DNA of 64,000 bases from assembly GCF_001713375.1 (NCBI RefSeq), contig NZ_CP016449.1, forward strand, positions 4,445,501 to 4,509,500. The letters run 5' to 3'. The position numbers and the translations under genes are program-made. The notes under the pieces are model-generated. The model was not told the origin of the DNA, ran no database searches, and saw only the letters and a list, made by a program, of their open reading frames with translations. Of this stretch, positions 42,264 through 51,300 are shown in pieces (the stretch's first letter is position 1; each line of letters begins with the position of its first letter). Source of the stretch: Hydrogenophaga sp. RAC07 (GTDB lineage: Bacteria > Pseudomonadota > Gammaproteobacteria > Burkholderiales > Burkholderiaceae_C).

Positions 42264-42740
42264 TCAGATGGCCGAGATGTCGGTTTGCACCGGCCAGCGG
42301 AGCGATTGCATGGCACTGTTGCCGCTGGCTTCGAACTCGTGCTGCAAGAGCAGCGTGTAGCGGCCCGGACGCGGCGTGCACAAGCGGTAGCCGTCGCTTA
42401 CCGGGCTGAGCGTGATGCCGCCGGATTGCTCGGTTTGCAAGCGCCAGGCTTCCACGTCCGAAGTGTTCATGCGCAAGGTGACGCAAAAGCCGCGTTTCAT
42501 GGTGGAGAGCACGACCAGTCGCTGCTCGGCGCTCCAGTCGCCACCAGACTCCGCGATCAGCTGAACCGGATGGCTGTTCTCCAGTACCCGCATGATGGGT
42601 GGAACGACGATGCGAATGTCGATGGAAGCGCTGGCGCTGTGCTGGTTGACCGCTCGACTCTCACCCATGCCCGGCGCTGGAACCAGCAGCAGAGCGCCGG
42701 AGGTCAGGCAGACAAGAAGAGGGCGTGGCAGGCGGCACAT
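42264..42740 (-). CDS. Secreted subunit-like protein of the fibre operon (158 residues)
   Basis: It has a signal peptide (LLVCLTSGALLLVPAPGMG, cleavage near residue 25) then a beta-rich domain. Residues 37-53, SASIDIRIVVPPIMRVL, closely resemble SATANLDLRVVIPRVLFL in the first subunit of the same operon, so it may be a related tip or capping subunit. One cysteine pair (FCVTL, RLCTPR) could form a disulfide. No named family was recognised. It is the last gene of the operon, 67 bases after the outer-membrane gene. Confidence 0.65.
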   Translation of the reverse strand: MCRLPRPLLVCLTSGALLLVPAPGMGESRAVNQHSASASIDIRIVVPPIMRVLENSHPVQLIAESGGDWSAEQRLVVLSTMKRGFCVTLRMNTSDVEAWRLQTEQSGGITLSPVSDGYRLCTPRPGRYTLLLQHEFEASGNSAMQSLRWPVQTDISAI

Positions 42741-42807
42741 GAACCACTATCGGCCCCCCCTCCGGGAACTTGAGACCCTCGCTACGGTTCGCCCAGATCC
42801 CCAACCG

Positions 42808-44793
42808 CTATTCGCTGCGCTGTACGGGGAGTGTCAGGGTCACACTTTCGCGCATGCGCACGTCCACCCGCGTCTGTCCCTCGTCAATCACGTTCCAGGG
42901 CAGGGGCAGGGTCTCGGGTCGTACAGTGACGGTACGCGGACCGCTGGCCACAAAGGGAAATTCGAAGCGCCCCTGGTTGTCGGTGCGCACGGAGTAGCGG
43001 TTGTCCAGAAAAACAGTGACGTTGGGTACGCCGGTTTCGCTGGCTTCTTGAGTACCGCTGCGGTTGGCGTCGAAGTACACCGTGCCCTCGATACGCCCAC
43101 CCCCGTCGCTGGACTTGCCACCCAGCGGCACATTGCGGCTGCCTGCTTGAAACTCATAGCGCAACACCGCATAGAGCGAGCGGTCGCTGTCTCGGACCAA
43201 CACATCCGGCGGTGCCAGCGGGTCCAGCGACGGGCTGAACCGGCTGCGGCCCGAAGAGCGGGTGTAATTGCCCTCCATGCTCCAGCGGGCGTCGATGCGC
43301 CAGTTCGCGCCAAGGTTCATGCTGTTGCGTGTCTGCCCAGTGCTTCCGCGCTCGGTGTTGACATTGCCACGCAGGCCAGCCTTGCTGGACAGTGGTGCAG
43401 ACACACTCAATGCACCATTCCATGTGGTCTCGGCAGGCAGGTTTCGGGCGGCGCTGTAGGCGGTTGCCCCCAGGCTGGTCGACAGGGCCCAGCCTTGCGG
43501 CACCGTCCATTCCTGATCCCAGATCAGGCTGCGGGTGGCGATCTGGTCTTGTCCCCCTGCAAATTCCAGGCGCAGGCCGCTGGTGCCCCAGCCATTCTGG
43601 AAGCGCCAGTCGCCATAGGTGTTCCAGGCGTCGCCATTGAAGCGACGCAAAGCGGCGCCGGCTCCCAGCGTGTGGTCGCGGTTGAGGCGCCAGCGTGCCG
43701 ATCCCGTGGCGAAGTAGCCACTGCCGCTGCGCCCGCTGATGGAATCCAGCCAGTCCACCGAGCCTTCGGCCGACCATTGGCGGGTCGCCCAGTTGGTGCG
43801 CAGGTAGGCGCCCACGATGTCGTTGGCCAGTGGCAGGTTGGCCCAGGTCAGGTCGGCCTCCAGCCGGTAGGCGCCCACACCGTGACGGCGCGGCCCCTCT
43901 TCCCATTCGCTGTCCATCCAGAATCCTCGGCGCGCACCGCTCAGGCTGCTGGATTGGGTGCTGATGACTTGACCCTGGATGTGGTGATTCGCGCCTTCGT
44001 GCCGCAGCGCCACGAGGGTGGAGTTGGCGTTGACGAAATCACTGGGTTGTTGCGGGCTGTCCAGCGACGACACGCCGCGCGCATCTTCGTGCCGGAGGGC
44101 TGCGGTCCAGCCTTGGCGGGAAAGCGTATCGGCGCCCGAGGCGTTGATGCGCCACTGGCCGGCCAGGGTGGTGCGCCGTCCGGGCAGTGATCGAAACCCG
44201 CTGGCGGGGAGGAAGTCCAGCCGTCCGGGCTCGCCCGTGGAGGCCTGCAACTGCAAACCTTGCTCGGGGTTCTCGAACTCGGTGCCAACGCCCTGAAGGA
44301 TGGCCGAAGGTACGTAAATGCGCGCCGGCAAGCGCATGATGTCCGGCGCTGGCGTGTTGATGATGCCCAGCTCATTGCTGGTGAGCCAGCCACCGCCCAA
44401 CGGCATCGCGACCTGGCGCAAGGTGAGCGTACCGCTGTTGTCACGCGGCGCGTACGTTCCATCGATGGACAGCGTGCCGTGGTTGGGTGTTTCCAGCAGG
44501 CCATAGATGCCGTAGCCGATGCGGGTGCTTTGGGTCTGGTCAAAAGGCTGGGTGCCCAACCGCGTCTCCAGTCGCAGGAAGCGCGGCCAGCCTTCGCGGT
44601 CGTAGGCATAGGCCTCGTTCTCTTCCAGAGCTTCCGGCACCAGGTTGTCGATCACGCGGTCCACATAGAGGGCCTCGGGTGCGCTGGAGACACGGGATGC
44701 TGTCGCATCCTGTGCCCACACGCCAGCCTGCTGGGTGGCGAGACCCACGAAGGCCAGCAGGCTGCAGAGCGGGTGCGCCACCCGAACACTCAT
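42808..44793 (-). CDS. Outer-membrane beta-barrel (usher-like) with C-terminal SdrD-B-like domain
   Basis: A 661-residue exported protein; the signal peptide ends near AGVWA (residue 27). Residues about 60-550 are alternating aromatic-rich strands, such as TRIGYGIYGLLETPNHGTLS, GSGYFATGSARWRLN and RSLYAVLRYEFQAG, typical of a barrel. About residues 565-655 form an SdrD-B/Cna-B-type domain: GRIEGTVYFDANRSGTQEA, then SETGVPNVTVFLDNRYSVRT. By order and context it takes the usher position, but it is shorter than PapC ushers (about 800) and I see no classical usher N- or C-domains. The ATG overlaps the chaperone stop by four bases. Confidence 0.7.
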   Translation of the reverse strand: MSVRVAHPLCSLLAFVGLATQQAGVWAQDATASRVSSAPEALYVDRVIDNLVPEALEENEAYAYDREGWPRFLRLETRLGTQPFDQTQSTRIGYGIYGLLETPNHGTLSIDGTYAPRDNSGTLTLRQVAMPLGGGWLTSNELGIINTPAPDIMRLPARIYVPSAILQGVGTEFENPEQGLQLQASTGEPGRLDFLPASGFRSLPGRRTTLAGQWRINASGADTLSRQGWTAALRHEDARGVSSLDSPQQPSDFVNANSTLVALRHEGANHHIQGQVISTQSSSLSGARRGFWMDSEWEEGPRRHGVGAYRLEADLTWANLPLANDIVGAYLRTNWATRQWSAEGSVDWLDSISGRSGSGYFATGSARWRLNRDHTLGAGAALRRFNGDAWNTYGDWRFQNGWGTSGLRLEFAGGQDQIATRSLIWDQEWTVPQGWALSTSLGATAYSAARNLPAETTWNGALSVSAPLSSKAGLRGNVNTERGSTGQTRNSMNLGANWRIDARWSMEGNYTRSSGRSRFSPSLDPLAPPDVLVRDSDRSLYAVLRYEFQAGSRNVPLGGKSSDGGGRIEGTVYFDANRSGTQEASETGVPNVTVFLDNRYSVRTDNQGRFEFPFVASGPRTVTVRPETLPLPWNVIDEGQTRVDVRMRESVTLTLPVQRSE

Positions 44794-45611
44794 GGAGCGA
44801 ATCTGGCGTCAAGCGGCAGACGGTTCTTGCCCCATTCGAGCGTGCCTTTGACCACCAGCGGGAACCGCACCTCGGGTGCGGTCTTGCCTTCGCCCACCAC
44901 GGGCGAGAGAGCCACGCCTCGCGTCTCGCCCGGCATGATCGGTATGTCGGCCGGCGTCATTTCGAGCGTTTGCCCGGCGGCGTCGATGGCGTTCACGTAG
45001 CCTTCGAGTCGGCCATGAGCGTTGCCGCTGTTGCGCACATCGAGCGTTGCCACGCTCTTGCCGTCGCTTGCCTTGACGACGCGGGTGGCCGTGAGGTTGA
45101 GCACCGGAGCAGCATCGCCCACAGCGGCGTACACGATCACCCCGATCCGTCCGCCCACGTCGACGCCGCTCCTGGCGGGGTCAAGGCCTTCGATCATGAT
45201 CGCGAAGCGGCATTCGCGTGGCGTTGTGCCGGCGGGCGGGTTGATCTCGAAGCGGAAGCGGTAGCGCGCGCCGGGCTCCAGTGTGAGTTCGCGTCGCTCG
45301 ATCGTCACCCATGGACGGCAGCTCTCGGGCGCCAGCTGGTCGGTGAAGACCACCGAGTTGTCGGCCTGGAAGGTCCAGTCGTTGGTGTACACCCGGTAGC
45401 CGCCTTTGAACTGGCCCACGTGCTGGATCTCGAACACCTGACGCAGCGGCTGGCCAGGCGTGGCCTTCACTTCAAAACGCGGGGGTGTGATGTAGGCGGC
45501 AAAACCTTGCGCATTCCCCATGAGCGGCGTCAAGAACAGTACACAGACACACGCCCAACCCAGCAGCGTATTCAATCTGTTGAGCAACGATCCCGGAAGC
45601 GAAGTCGTCAT
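44790..45611 (-). CDS. PapD-like periplasmic chaperone
   Basis: A 273-residue exported protein (signal peptide to about residue 35, PLMGNAQG). Two immunoglobulin-like domains are suggested: FAAYITPPRFEVKATPGQPL through ECRFAIMIEG, then GRIGVIVYAAVGDAAPVLNL through the end. Strand patterns such as GVIVYAAVG and LELEPGARYRF-like LTLEPGARYRFRF fit pilus chaperones, which donate a strand to unfolded subunits. It lies between subunit genes and the outer-membrane gene, as expected for a chaperone/usher pair. Pfam-level identity was not confirmed. Confidence 0.7.
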   Translation of the reverse strand: MTTSLPGSLLNRLNTLLGWACVCVLFLTPLMGNAQGFAAYITPPRFEVKATPGQPLRQVFEIQHVGQFKGGYRVYTNDWTFQADNSVVFTDQLAPESCRPWVTIERRELTLEPGARYRFRFEINPPAGTTPRECRFAIMIEGLDPARSGVDVGGRIGVIVYAAVGDAAPVLNLTATRVVKASDGKSVATLDVRNSGNAHGRLEGYVNAIDAAGQTLEMTPADIPIMPGETRGVALSPVVGEGKTAPEVRFPLVVKGTLEWGKNRLPLDARFAP

Positions 45612-45618
45612 GGCGGGT

Positions 45619-46080
45619 TCAGTTGGTATCGAGTTCGAAGTGAAAATTCAGGCGACGGCTGTTGGATGTCCAATCGGCATTCGATCGCAGCCGAACCTGC
45701 ATCTGGTCTTCCAGAGTGGCGCCGGGAATCGTACCGGCGAAGACCAGGGCGCGTTCGCCGGACACCAGGCGCCCGGCCTGCAGTCTGCCCTGCGTCGTCC
45801 AGACAGCCTCGATGCTGGAAGCCTCGTCGCGCGGCAGCACCATGTAGATGCGACCACTGCGGCCGATCCAGTCGCGGGTGTCGATGCGGATGTTGACGGT
45901 CACCCAGGCTTCCATGCCGCTCGCGTTCATCTGGCCTCGGGCGAACGGCAACCACTGCATCTGCACGTTGGGCGGAACGGTGTAACTCAACGAGTCGTCC
46001 AGCCGGAACGGATTCGCCAGGCTGGACCCGAATGCCAACATGCCCAGCGCAGCAATGACAAGTCGCCGGCGTCCCGTCAT
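45619..46080 (-). CDS. Secreted protein of the fibre operon, unknown family (153 residues)
   Basis: A signal peptide (LVIAALGMLAFGSSLA, cleavage near residue 22) precedes a beta-rich domain: LSYTVPPNVQMQWLPFARGQ, EAWVTVNIRIDTRDWIG, IYMVLPRDE, LNFHFELDTN. No cysteine pair and no named family. Its start overlaps the stop of the second subunit gene by four bases, and the chaperone gene follows after seven bases, so it is surely part of the same system; an adaptor or assembly factor is possible. Confidence 0.6.
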   Translation of the reverse strand: MTGRRRLVIAALGMLAFGSSLANPFRLDDSLSYTVPPNVQMQWLPFARGQMNASGMEAWVTVNIRIDTRDWIGRSGRIYMVLPRDEASSIEAVWTTQGRLQAGRLVSGERALVFAGTIPGATLEDQMQVRLRSNADWTSNSRRLNFHFELDTN

Positions 46081-46742
46081 GGTGAAGCCAGTGTGTAGGT
46101 CACACGGCCGTTGTAGGTACCAGCCGCACGCACGTCGCTGTTGGCGTATGAAAAGGTGTGGCAGTTTTCGAGGTAGGTGTTGCCGGGAACCGTGGCGAGG
46201 TTCTGGGTTCCCCCGTTGAACGTGCCGGGTGCAATCACGTTGGGGACGCCGCTGCCCGGGGCGGCCACAGTCCAGCTGATCTGGCTGATCGGGATGGTGT
46301 CTCCGTTGGCGTTGATGAGGTTGGCCGGCGAAGAAACGGTGAGGCTGGCGTTGGCTGCGCCGCTGTTGCGGCGGTAGCCTGCGCCCACCATCACCTGACT
46401 GGCCGGCGTTGGGCAGGTGTTGTTGCCGTCGCCGTACAAACTGATGTTCTGTGTGCTGTCGCTGGTCATGGCCAGCGGTGTTCCGTTGCCCAACTGCGCG
46501 GCCGGGACAGTGACGGCCACGAGATTGACAGGGCCGCTGCGCCCGGCGGTGCCATTGAGTGTGCCGCTGCTGCCACTCAGTGCGCCGTTGCCAACATGCA
46601 GAAACAGACGACGGCTGCCAGAGTTGACGGACAAGGACCAAGCGAGCGCAGCGGACATTTCCGCGCCGCACCACACCACCAGGCAGGCGCAACCGAGCAA
46701 CCGTCTTGTGCGGCGGCCAACGAGTTGCTGTGAGGTGGTCAT
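46077..46742 (-). CDS. Second pilin-like subunit (221 residues)
   Basis: An exported protein (signal region LLGCACLVVWCGAEMSAALA) with small, Ser/Thr/Asn/Gly-rich beta sequence. The C-terminus, GTYNGRVTYTLASP, is nearly the same as GTYVGRVTYTATMP of the first subunit, and both share ISW.V or similar strands and a YANS motif near the end (HTFSYANSDV versus WTYAYANSTT). Two cysteines (NTCPTP, ENCHTF) may pair. It is likely a minor or alternative fibre subunit. Confidence 0.65.
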   Translation of the reverse strand: MTTSQQLVGRRTRRLLGCACLVVWCGAEMSAALAWSLSVNSGSRRLFLHVGNGALSGSSGTLNGTAGRSGPVNLVAVTVPAAQLGNGTPLAMTSDSTQNISLYGDGNNTCPTPASQVMVGAGYRRNSGAANASLTVSSPANLINANGDTIPISQISWTVAAPGSGVPNVIAPGTFNGGTQNLATVPGNTYLENCHTFSYANSDVRAAGTYNGRVTYTLASP

Positions 46743-46774
46743 CGAGCCGTACTCAGCTGTTTCACAGGGTCAGT

Positions 46775-46856
46775 GGCGCCCAGTCGAGGGGCGCCGGGAG
46801 TCACCATTTTCGGCGCCAAGGCGGGGTAGTCCACCGGTGCGCAAGGCACACCGGTG
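46775..46856. promoter_or_regulatory. Two hairpins between the first and second subunit genes
   Basis: In the 128-base gap are two inverted repeats: CACCGGTG at 46832-46839 and 46849-46856 (nine-base loop, beginning 15 bases after the first subunit stop in transcription order) and GGCGCC at 46775-46780 and 46790-46795. Without T-runs they are more likely RNA-stability or attenuation elements that raise the first subunit over later genes. Confidence 0.45.
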
Positions 46857-46870
46857 AGCTTGGCCAGCCA

Positions 46871-47461
46871 TCAGGGCATGGTGGCGGTGTAGGTGACCCG
46901 GCCCACGTAGGTGCCGAAGGCGGGGGTGGTGCTGTTGGCGTACGCGTAGGTCCAGTTGGCGGTCTGGTTGGTCACGCGCCCGGCCAACGTTGGCAGGCTG
47001 GTGCCACCGCTGAATGCGGGTGCGGCCAATGCCCCGTTGCTCGATGTCACGGTCAGCTCGGTGAACGGAATGGTGTCGGCGCCGCTGGTCAGAACCAGCG
47101 GGTTGGTCGCGGTGATCGTGACCTGGCCGTTGTTGCCAAAAACACGCACGGGAATCGATGCCGGGCCTGAAGTCAGGCCGGTGCTGGTGATGGATGCGGC
47201 CGGGGCTGCTGCGCCGGCGCCCACGTCCAGCGGGTTGGTTGTGTAGTCGAAGGTCAGGGTGTCGATCGCGGCATTGGTCGCCAGCGGTGTGCCGGAACCG
47301 GTGCCCACACCCAGAAAGAGAACACGCGGGATCACCACGCGCAGGTCCAGGTTGGCGGTGGCGGAGCCGGCACCGGACACCAACTGCGATTCTGCCGAAG
47401 CCAGCAAGGGGGTGGCCAGCGCCAGTGCCAGGGTGGTTTTCAGGAGCAGGGCTTTTTTCAC
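46871..47461 (-). CDS. First (probably major) pilin-like subunit (196 residues)
   Basis: A GTG start behind AAGGA gives MKKALLLKTTLALALATPLL, a clear signal peptide cut near residue 23. The mature part has no cysteine and is rich in Ala, Gly, Thr, Ser and Val, as in fibre subunits. An early strand ANLDLRVVIPRVLFLG (36-51) and a terminal strand GTYVGRVTYTATMP could be the exchanged and receiving strands in subunit polymerisation. It is the first gene, directly after the predicted promoter. No named pilin family was recognised. Confidence 0.7.
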   Translation of the reverse strand: MKKALLLKTTLALALATPLLASAESQLVSGAGSATANLDLRVVIPRVLFLGVGTGSGTPLATNAAIDTLTFDYTTNPLDVGAGAAAPAASITSTGLTSGPASIPVRVFGNNGQVTITATNPLVLTSGADTIPFTELTVTSSNGALAAPAFSGGTSLPTLAGRVTNQTANWTYAYANSTTPAFGTYVGRVTYTATMP

Positions 47462-47537
47462 GACGTTTCCTTAAGATGAAGTGATGAATGTGGACTGAGC
47501 ACTTTCTGGTACATGCTCCACGGGGTTGGTTGAGCCA

Positions 47538-47566
47538 ATGTTACGAAATGGCACAAGAGCTGGCAA
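47538..47566 (-). promoter_or_regulatory. Candidate promoter of the fibre operon
   Basis: Minus strand: TTGCCA (five of six -35 bases), 17-base spacer, TAACAT (four of six -10 bases), about 70 bases before the first subunit GTG. The surrounding 199-base gap is visibly more AT-rich than the neighbours and holds no gene. Confidence 0.5.
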
Positions 47567-47660
47567 GCCAACAGTGGGAAAAAATTCACATAACTCAACG
47601 ACTTACGGCGAGTTTGTTACCCAACGGTCGAAAATCTTCGACGAATGGACCCAAAAATGT

Positions 47661-48170
47661 TCAAGTTCTTGACCGGTTTGCCGTGGTCGTACTTTTTGCC
47701 AACAGGTGCGTCAACGGAAGTGCACTGCCGGATTTCACCTCCCCGAGGGAAAAGCTGGTGTGCAGGTCTTTCACGTTGGGCAGGTTGAGCAAAATCTCCC
47801 GCGCGAACTGGCTGAAGTGGTTGAGGTCGCGGCTCACCACCTGCAGCTCGAAGGTGCCAGAGCCGCTGATGTAGTGGCAGGACACGACTTCCGGAATCTC
47901 GCGGATCGCGTTCTCCAGCTTGCGCGTGACGTCGCCGCTGTTGCGGTCGGCATCCAGGCGCACGAAGGCCAGCACGCCCAAGCCGATTTTTTCGCGGTCG
48001 ATCTCGGCGCGGTAGCCGCGGATGAAACCGGCTTCTTCGAGCGCACGCACACGCCGCCAGCAGGGTGCGGCCGACAGGCCGACGCGTTGGGCCAGCTCGG
48101 CGTTTGTGAGGCGGCCATCGCTTTGCAGTTCTTGCAGGATGGTGATGTCGAACTTGTCGAGTGTTTCCAT
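47661..48170 (-). CDS. Lrp/AsnC family transcriptional regulator
   Basis: A 169-residue regulator with an N-terminal helix-turn-helix (DKFDITILQELQSDGRLTN, LAQRVGLSAAPCWRRVRALE) and a C-terminal RAM/AsnC ligand domain (VLAFVRLDAD, EVVSCHYISGSGTFELQVVS). It is divergent from the indolepyruvate oxidoreductase gene with 180 bases between starts, an arrangement that suggests amino-acid-responsive control of that gene. The ATG giving METLDKFD is used; the very long frame beyond it is antisense to its neighbour. Confidence 0.93.
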   Translation of the reverse strand: METLDKFDITILQELQSDGRLTNAELAQRVGLSAAPCWRRVRALEEAGFIRGYRAEIDREKIGLGVLAFVRLDADRNSGDVTRKLENAIREIPEVVSCHYISGSGTFELQVVSRDLNHFSQFAREILLNLPNVKDLHTSFSLGEVKSGSALPLTHLLAKSTTTANRSRT

Positions 48171-48350
48171 GATGGCCTTGTAGATGAAAGAATGTTGCTC
48201 GATCATCGATAAATCGGGCATGAAACGCAAACACCTGTCGCGCGACGGGGCATACACTGTGCGCCACACTGGAGTTGTGTGCCTATGAGGCACGCTGCTT
48301 TGGCCCACGACACGCCCACGAGGCGACCTGCCCATCACGGAGACAAAACG

Positions 48351-51300
48351 ATGAACGCCCCCCTGCCCGAACACATCCGCCGCGCCCTGGAAACCGTGAC
48401 GCTGGACGACAAGTACGCGCTCGACCAGGGGCGCGCCTTCATGAGTGGCGTGCAGGCGTTGGTCAAGCTGCCCATGCTGCAGCGCCAGCGCGATGCGCTG
48501 GTGGGCAAGAACACGGCGGGTTTCATCAGTGGTTATCGCGGCTCGCCACTGGGCGGCTACGACCAGGCCTTGCAGAAGGCAGCGCCCCACCTGAAGGCGC
48601 AGAACATCGTGTTCCAGCCGGGTGTGAACGAAGAGCTGGCCGCCACCGCTTTGTGGGGCACACAGCAGCTGGGCTTTGCGCCGCCCGGCACCAACAAGTT
48701 CGACGGTGTGTTCGGCATCTGGTACGGCAAGGGCCCGGGCGTGGACCGCTGCTCCGACGTGTTCAAACACGCCAACATGGCCGGCACCACGCCCTGGGGT
48801 GGTGTGATCGCGGTGGCCGGCGACGACCACGTGGCCAAGAGCTCCACCGCCGCGCACCAGAGCGACCACATCTTCAAGGCCTGCGGCCTGCCGGTGTTCT
48901 TCCCGACCTCGGTGCAGGACATCCTCGACCTGGGCCTGCACGCCATCGCCATGAGCCGCTTCAGCGGCGTGTGGGCCGGCATGAAGACGATCCAGGAGAT
49001 CGTGGAGTCCAGCGCCACCGCCGTGATCGACCCGGACCGCGTGAACATCGTGGTGCCCGAGTTCGTCATGCCACCCGGCGGCGTGCACATCCGCTGGCCC
49101 GACCACGCGCTCGATCAGGAAGCCCGCCTGTTCGACTACAAGTGGTACGCCGCACTCGCCTACATCCGCGCCAACAAGCTCAACCACAACGTGATCGCCG
49201 GGCCGAACGACCGCTTTGGCCTGATCGCCAGCGGCAAGGCCTACAACGACACGCGCCAGGCCCTGCTGGACCTCGGCCTGGACGACGACACCTGCCGCCG
49301 CATCGGCCTGCGCCTGCACAAGGTGGCGGTGGTGTGGCCGCTGGAGGCGCAGACCACGCGCGAATTCGCCACCGGCCTGCGCGAGATCCTGGTGGTGGAA
49401 GAGAAGCGCCAGGTCATCGAGTACCAGCTGAAGGAAGAGCTCTACAACTGGCGGCCCGACGTGCGCCCCAACGTGCTGGGCAAGTTCGAGGAGGTCGAAG
49501 GCGACTTCAGTGGCGGCGAGTGGAGCATGCCCAACCCGAGCGAGCGCACCCTGCTGCGCGCCAACGCCGACCTGTCGCCCGCGATCATCGCGCGCGCCAT
49601 CGCCAAGCGCTTGAAGAAGATGGGCCAGGTGCCCGAGGACGTGATGGCGCGCATCGACGCGCAACTCGCCATCCTGACCGCTCAGGAACAGTCCATGCAG
49701 ACGCTGCTCACGCAGGGTGTGGCCGGCGCCGAGCGCCAGCCCTGGTTCTGCTCGGGCTGCCCGCACAACACCAGCACACGCGTACCCGAAGGCTCGCGCG
49801 CCATGGCCGGCATCGGCTGCCATTTCATGACGATCTGGATGGACCGCGCCACCGTGGGCTTCACCCAGATGGGCGGCGAGGGCGTGCCGTGGGTCGGCCA
49901 GCAGCCGTTCAGCAAAGACCAGCACATGTTCGCCAACCTGGGCGACGGCACCTACTTCCACAGCGGCCTGCTGGCGGTGCGCCAGAGCATCGCTGCGGGT
50001 GTGAACATCACCTACAAGATCCTCTACAACGACGCCGTGGCCATGACCGGCGGCCAGCAGGTGGGCGAGCGTCCCGAGGGCCACAGCGTGGTGCAGATCG
50101 CGCAGAGCATGCGCGCCGAAGGCGCGGTCAAGATCACCATCGTGACCGACGAGCCCGAGAAGTACGACGGCGTGAAAGGCCTGCCCGAGGGCATCGCCAT
50201 CCAGCACCGCGACCTGCTCGATGCGGTGCAGAAGGAGTTCCGCGAGATCCAGGGCACCACGGTCATCATTTACGACCAGACCTGCGCCACCGAAAAGCGC
50301 CGCCGCCGCAAACGGGGCACGCTCGTGGACCCGGCCAAGCGCGTGGTGATCAACGAGCTGGTGTGCGAGGGCTGCGGCGACTGCGGTGTGCAGTCCAACT
50401 GCCTGTCGGTGGAGCCGCTGGAGACCGAGTTCGGCCGCAAGCGCACCATCAACCAGAGCAGCTGCAACAAGGACTACTCGTGTGTGAAGGGCTTCTGCCC
50501 GAGCTTCATCACGGTCGAGGGCGGTCAGCTGCGCAAGAAGGACAAGAAGGGCGCCGCTGCCGAATGGACCGGCGGCGTTGTGCCCGCGCCCCGGTTGCCC
50601 GCGCTCGGTTCGGAAGCCTGGGGCGTGATCGTGGCCGGCGTCGGCGGCACGGGTGTCATCACCATCGGCCAGCTGCTCGGTGTGGCCGCGCACCTGGAAG
50701 GCAAGGGCATCGTCACGCAGGACGCGGCGGGCTTGGCGCAAAAGGGCGGCGCGACCTGGAGCCATGTGCTCATCGGTGCGCGGCAGGACGACATCCGCAC
50801 CACGCGCGTCGCCTCCGCCTCGGCCGACCTGATCATCGGCTGCGACCCCATCGTGAGCGCCAACAAGGAAACCTGGCAGCGCCTGCGCGCCGGCCGCACG
50901 CACGTGGCCCTGAACGTGAGCGCCACGCCCACGGCAGCCTTCGTGAAGAACCCCGACTGGCAGAACCCGGCGCAAGCCTGCGTGGACGCCCTGGTGCACA
51001 GCCTGGGCACCGAGTCGGTGGGCGCGTTCGACGCCGAAACCGCCGCCACCCGCCTGATGGGCGACAGCCTGTACACCAACCCCATGATGCTGGGCTACGC
51101 CTGGCAAAAGGGCTGGTTGCCGCTGGAGCTGGCCTCGCTGATGCGCGCGATCGAGCTCAACGCCGTGCAGGTGGACAAGAACAAGGCCGCGTTTGAATGG
51201 GGTCGTCGTGCCGCGCACAACCCGCAGGCCGTGGCGGCCCTGTGGCAGAAGGCCGGCGCCGGTGAACAGGTGATCCAGTTCAAGAAGCGCGAGTCGCTCG

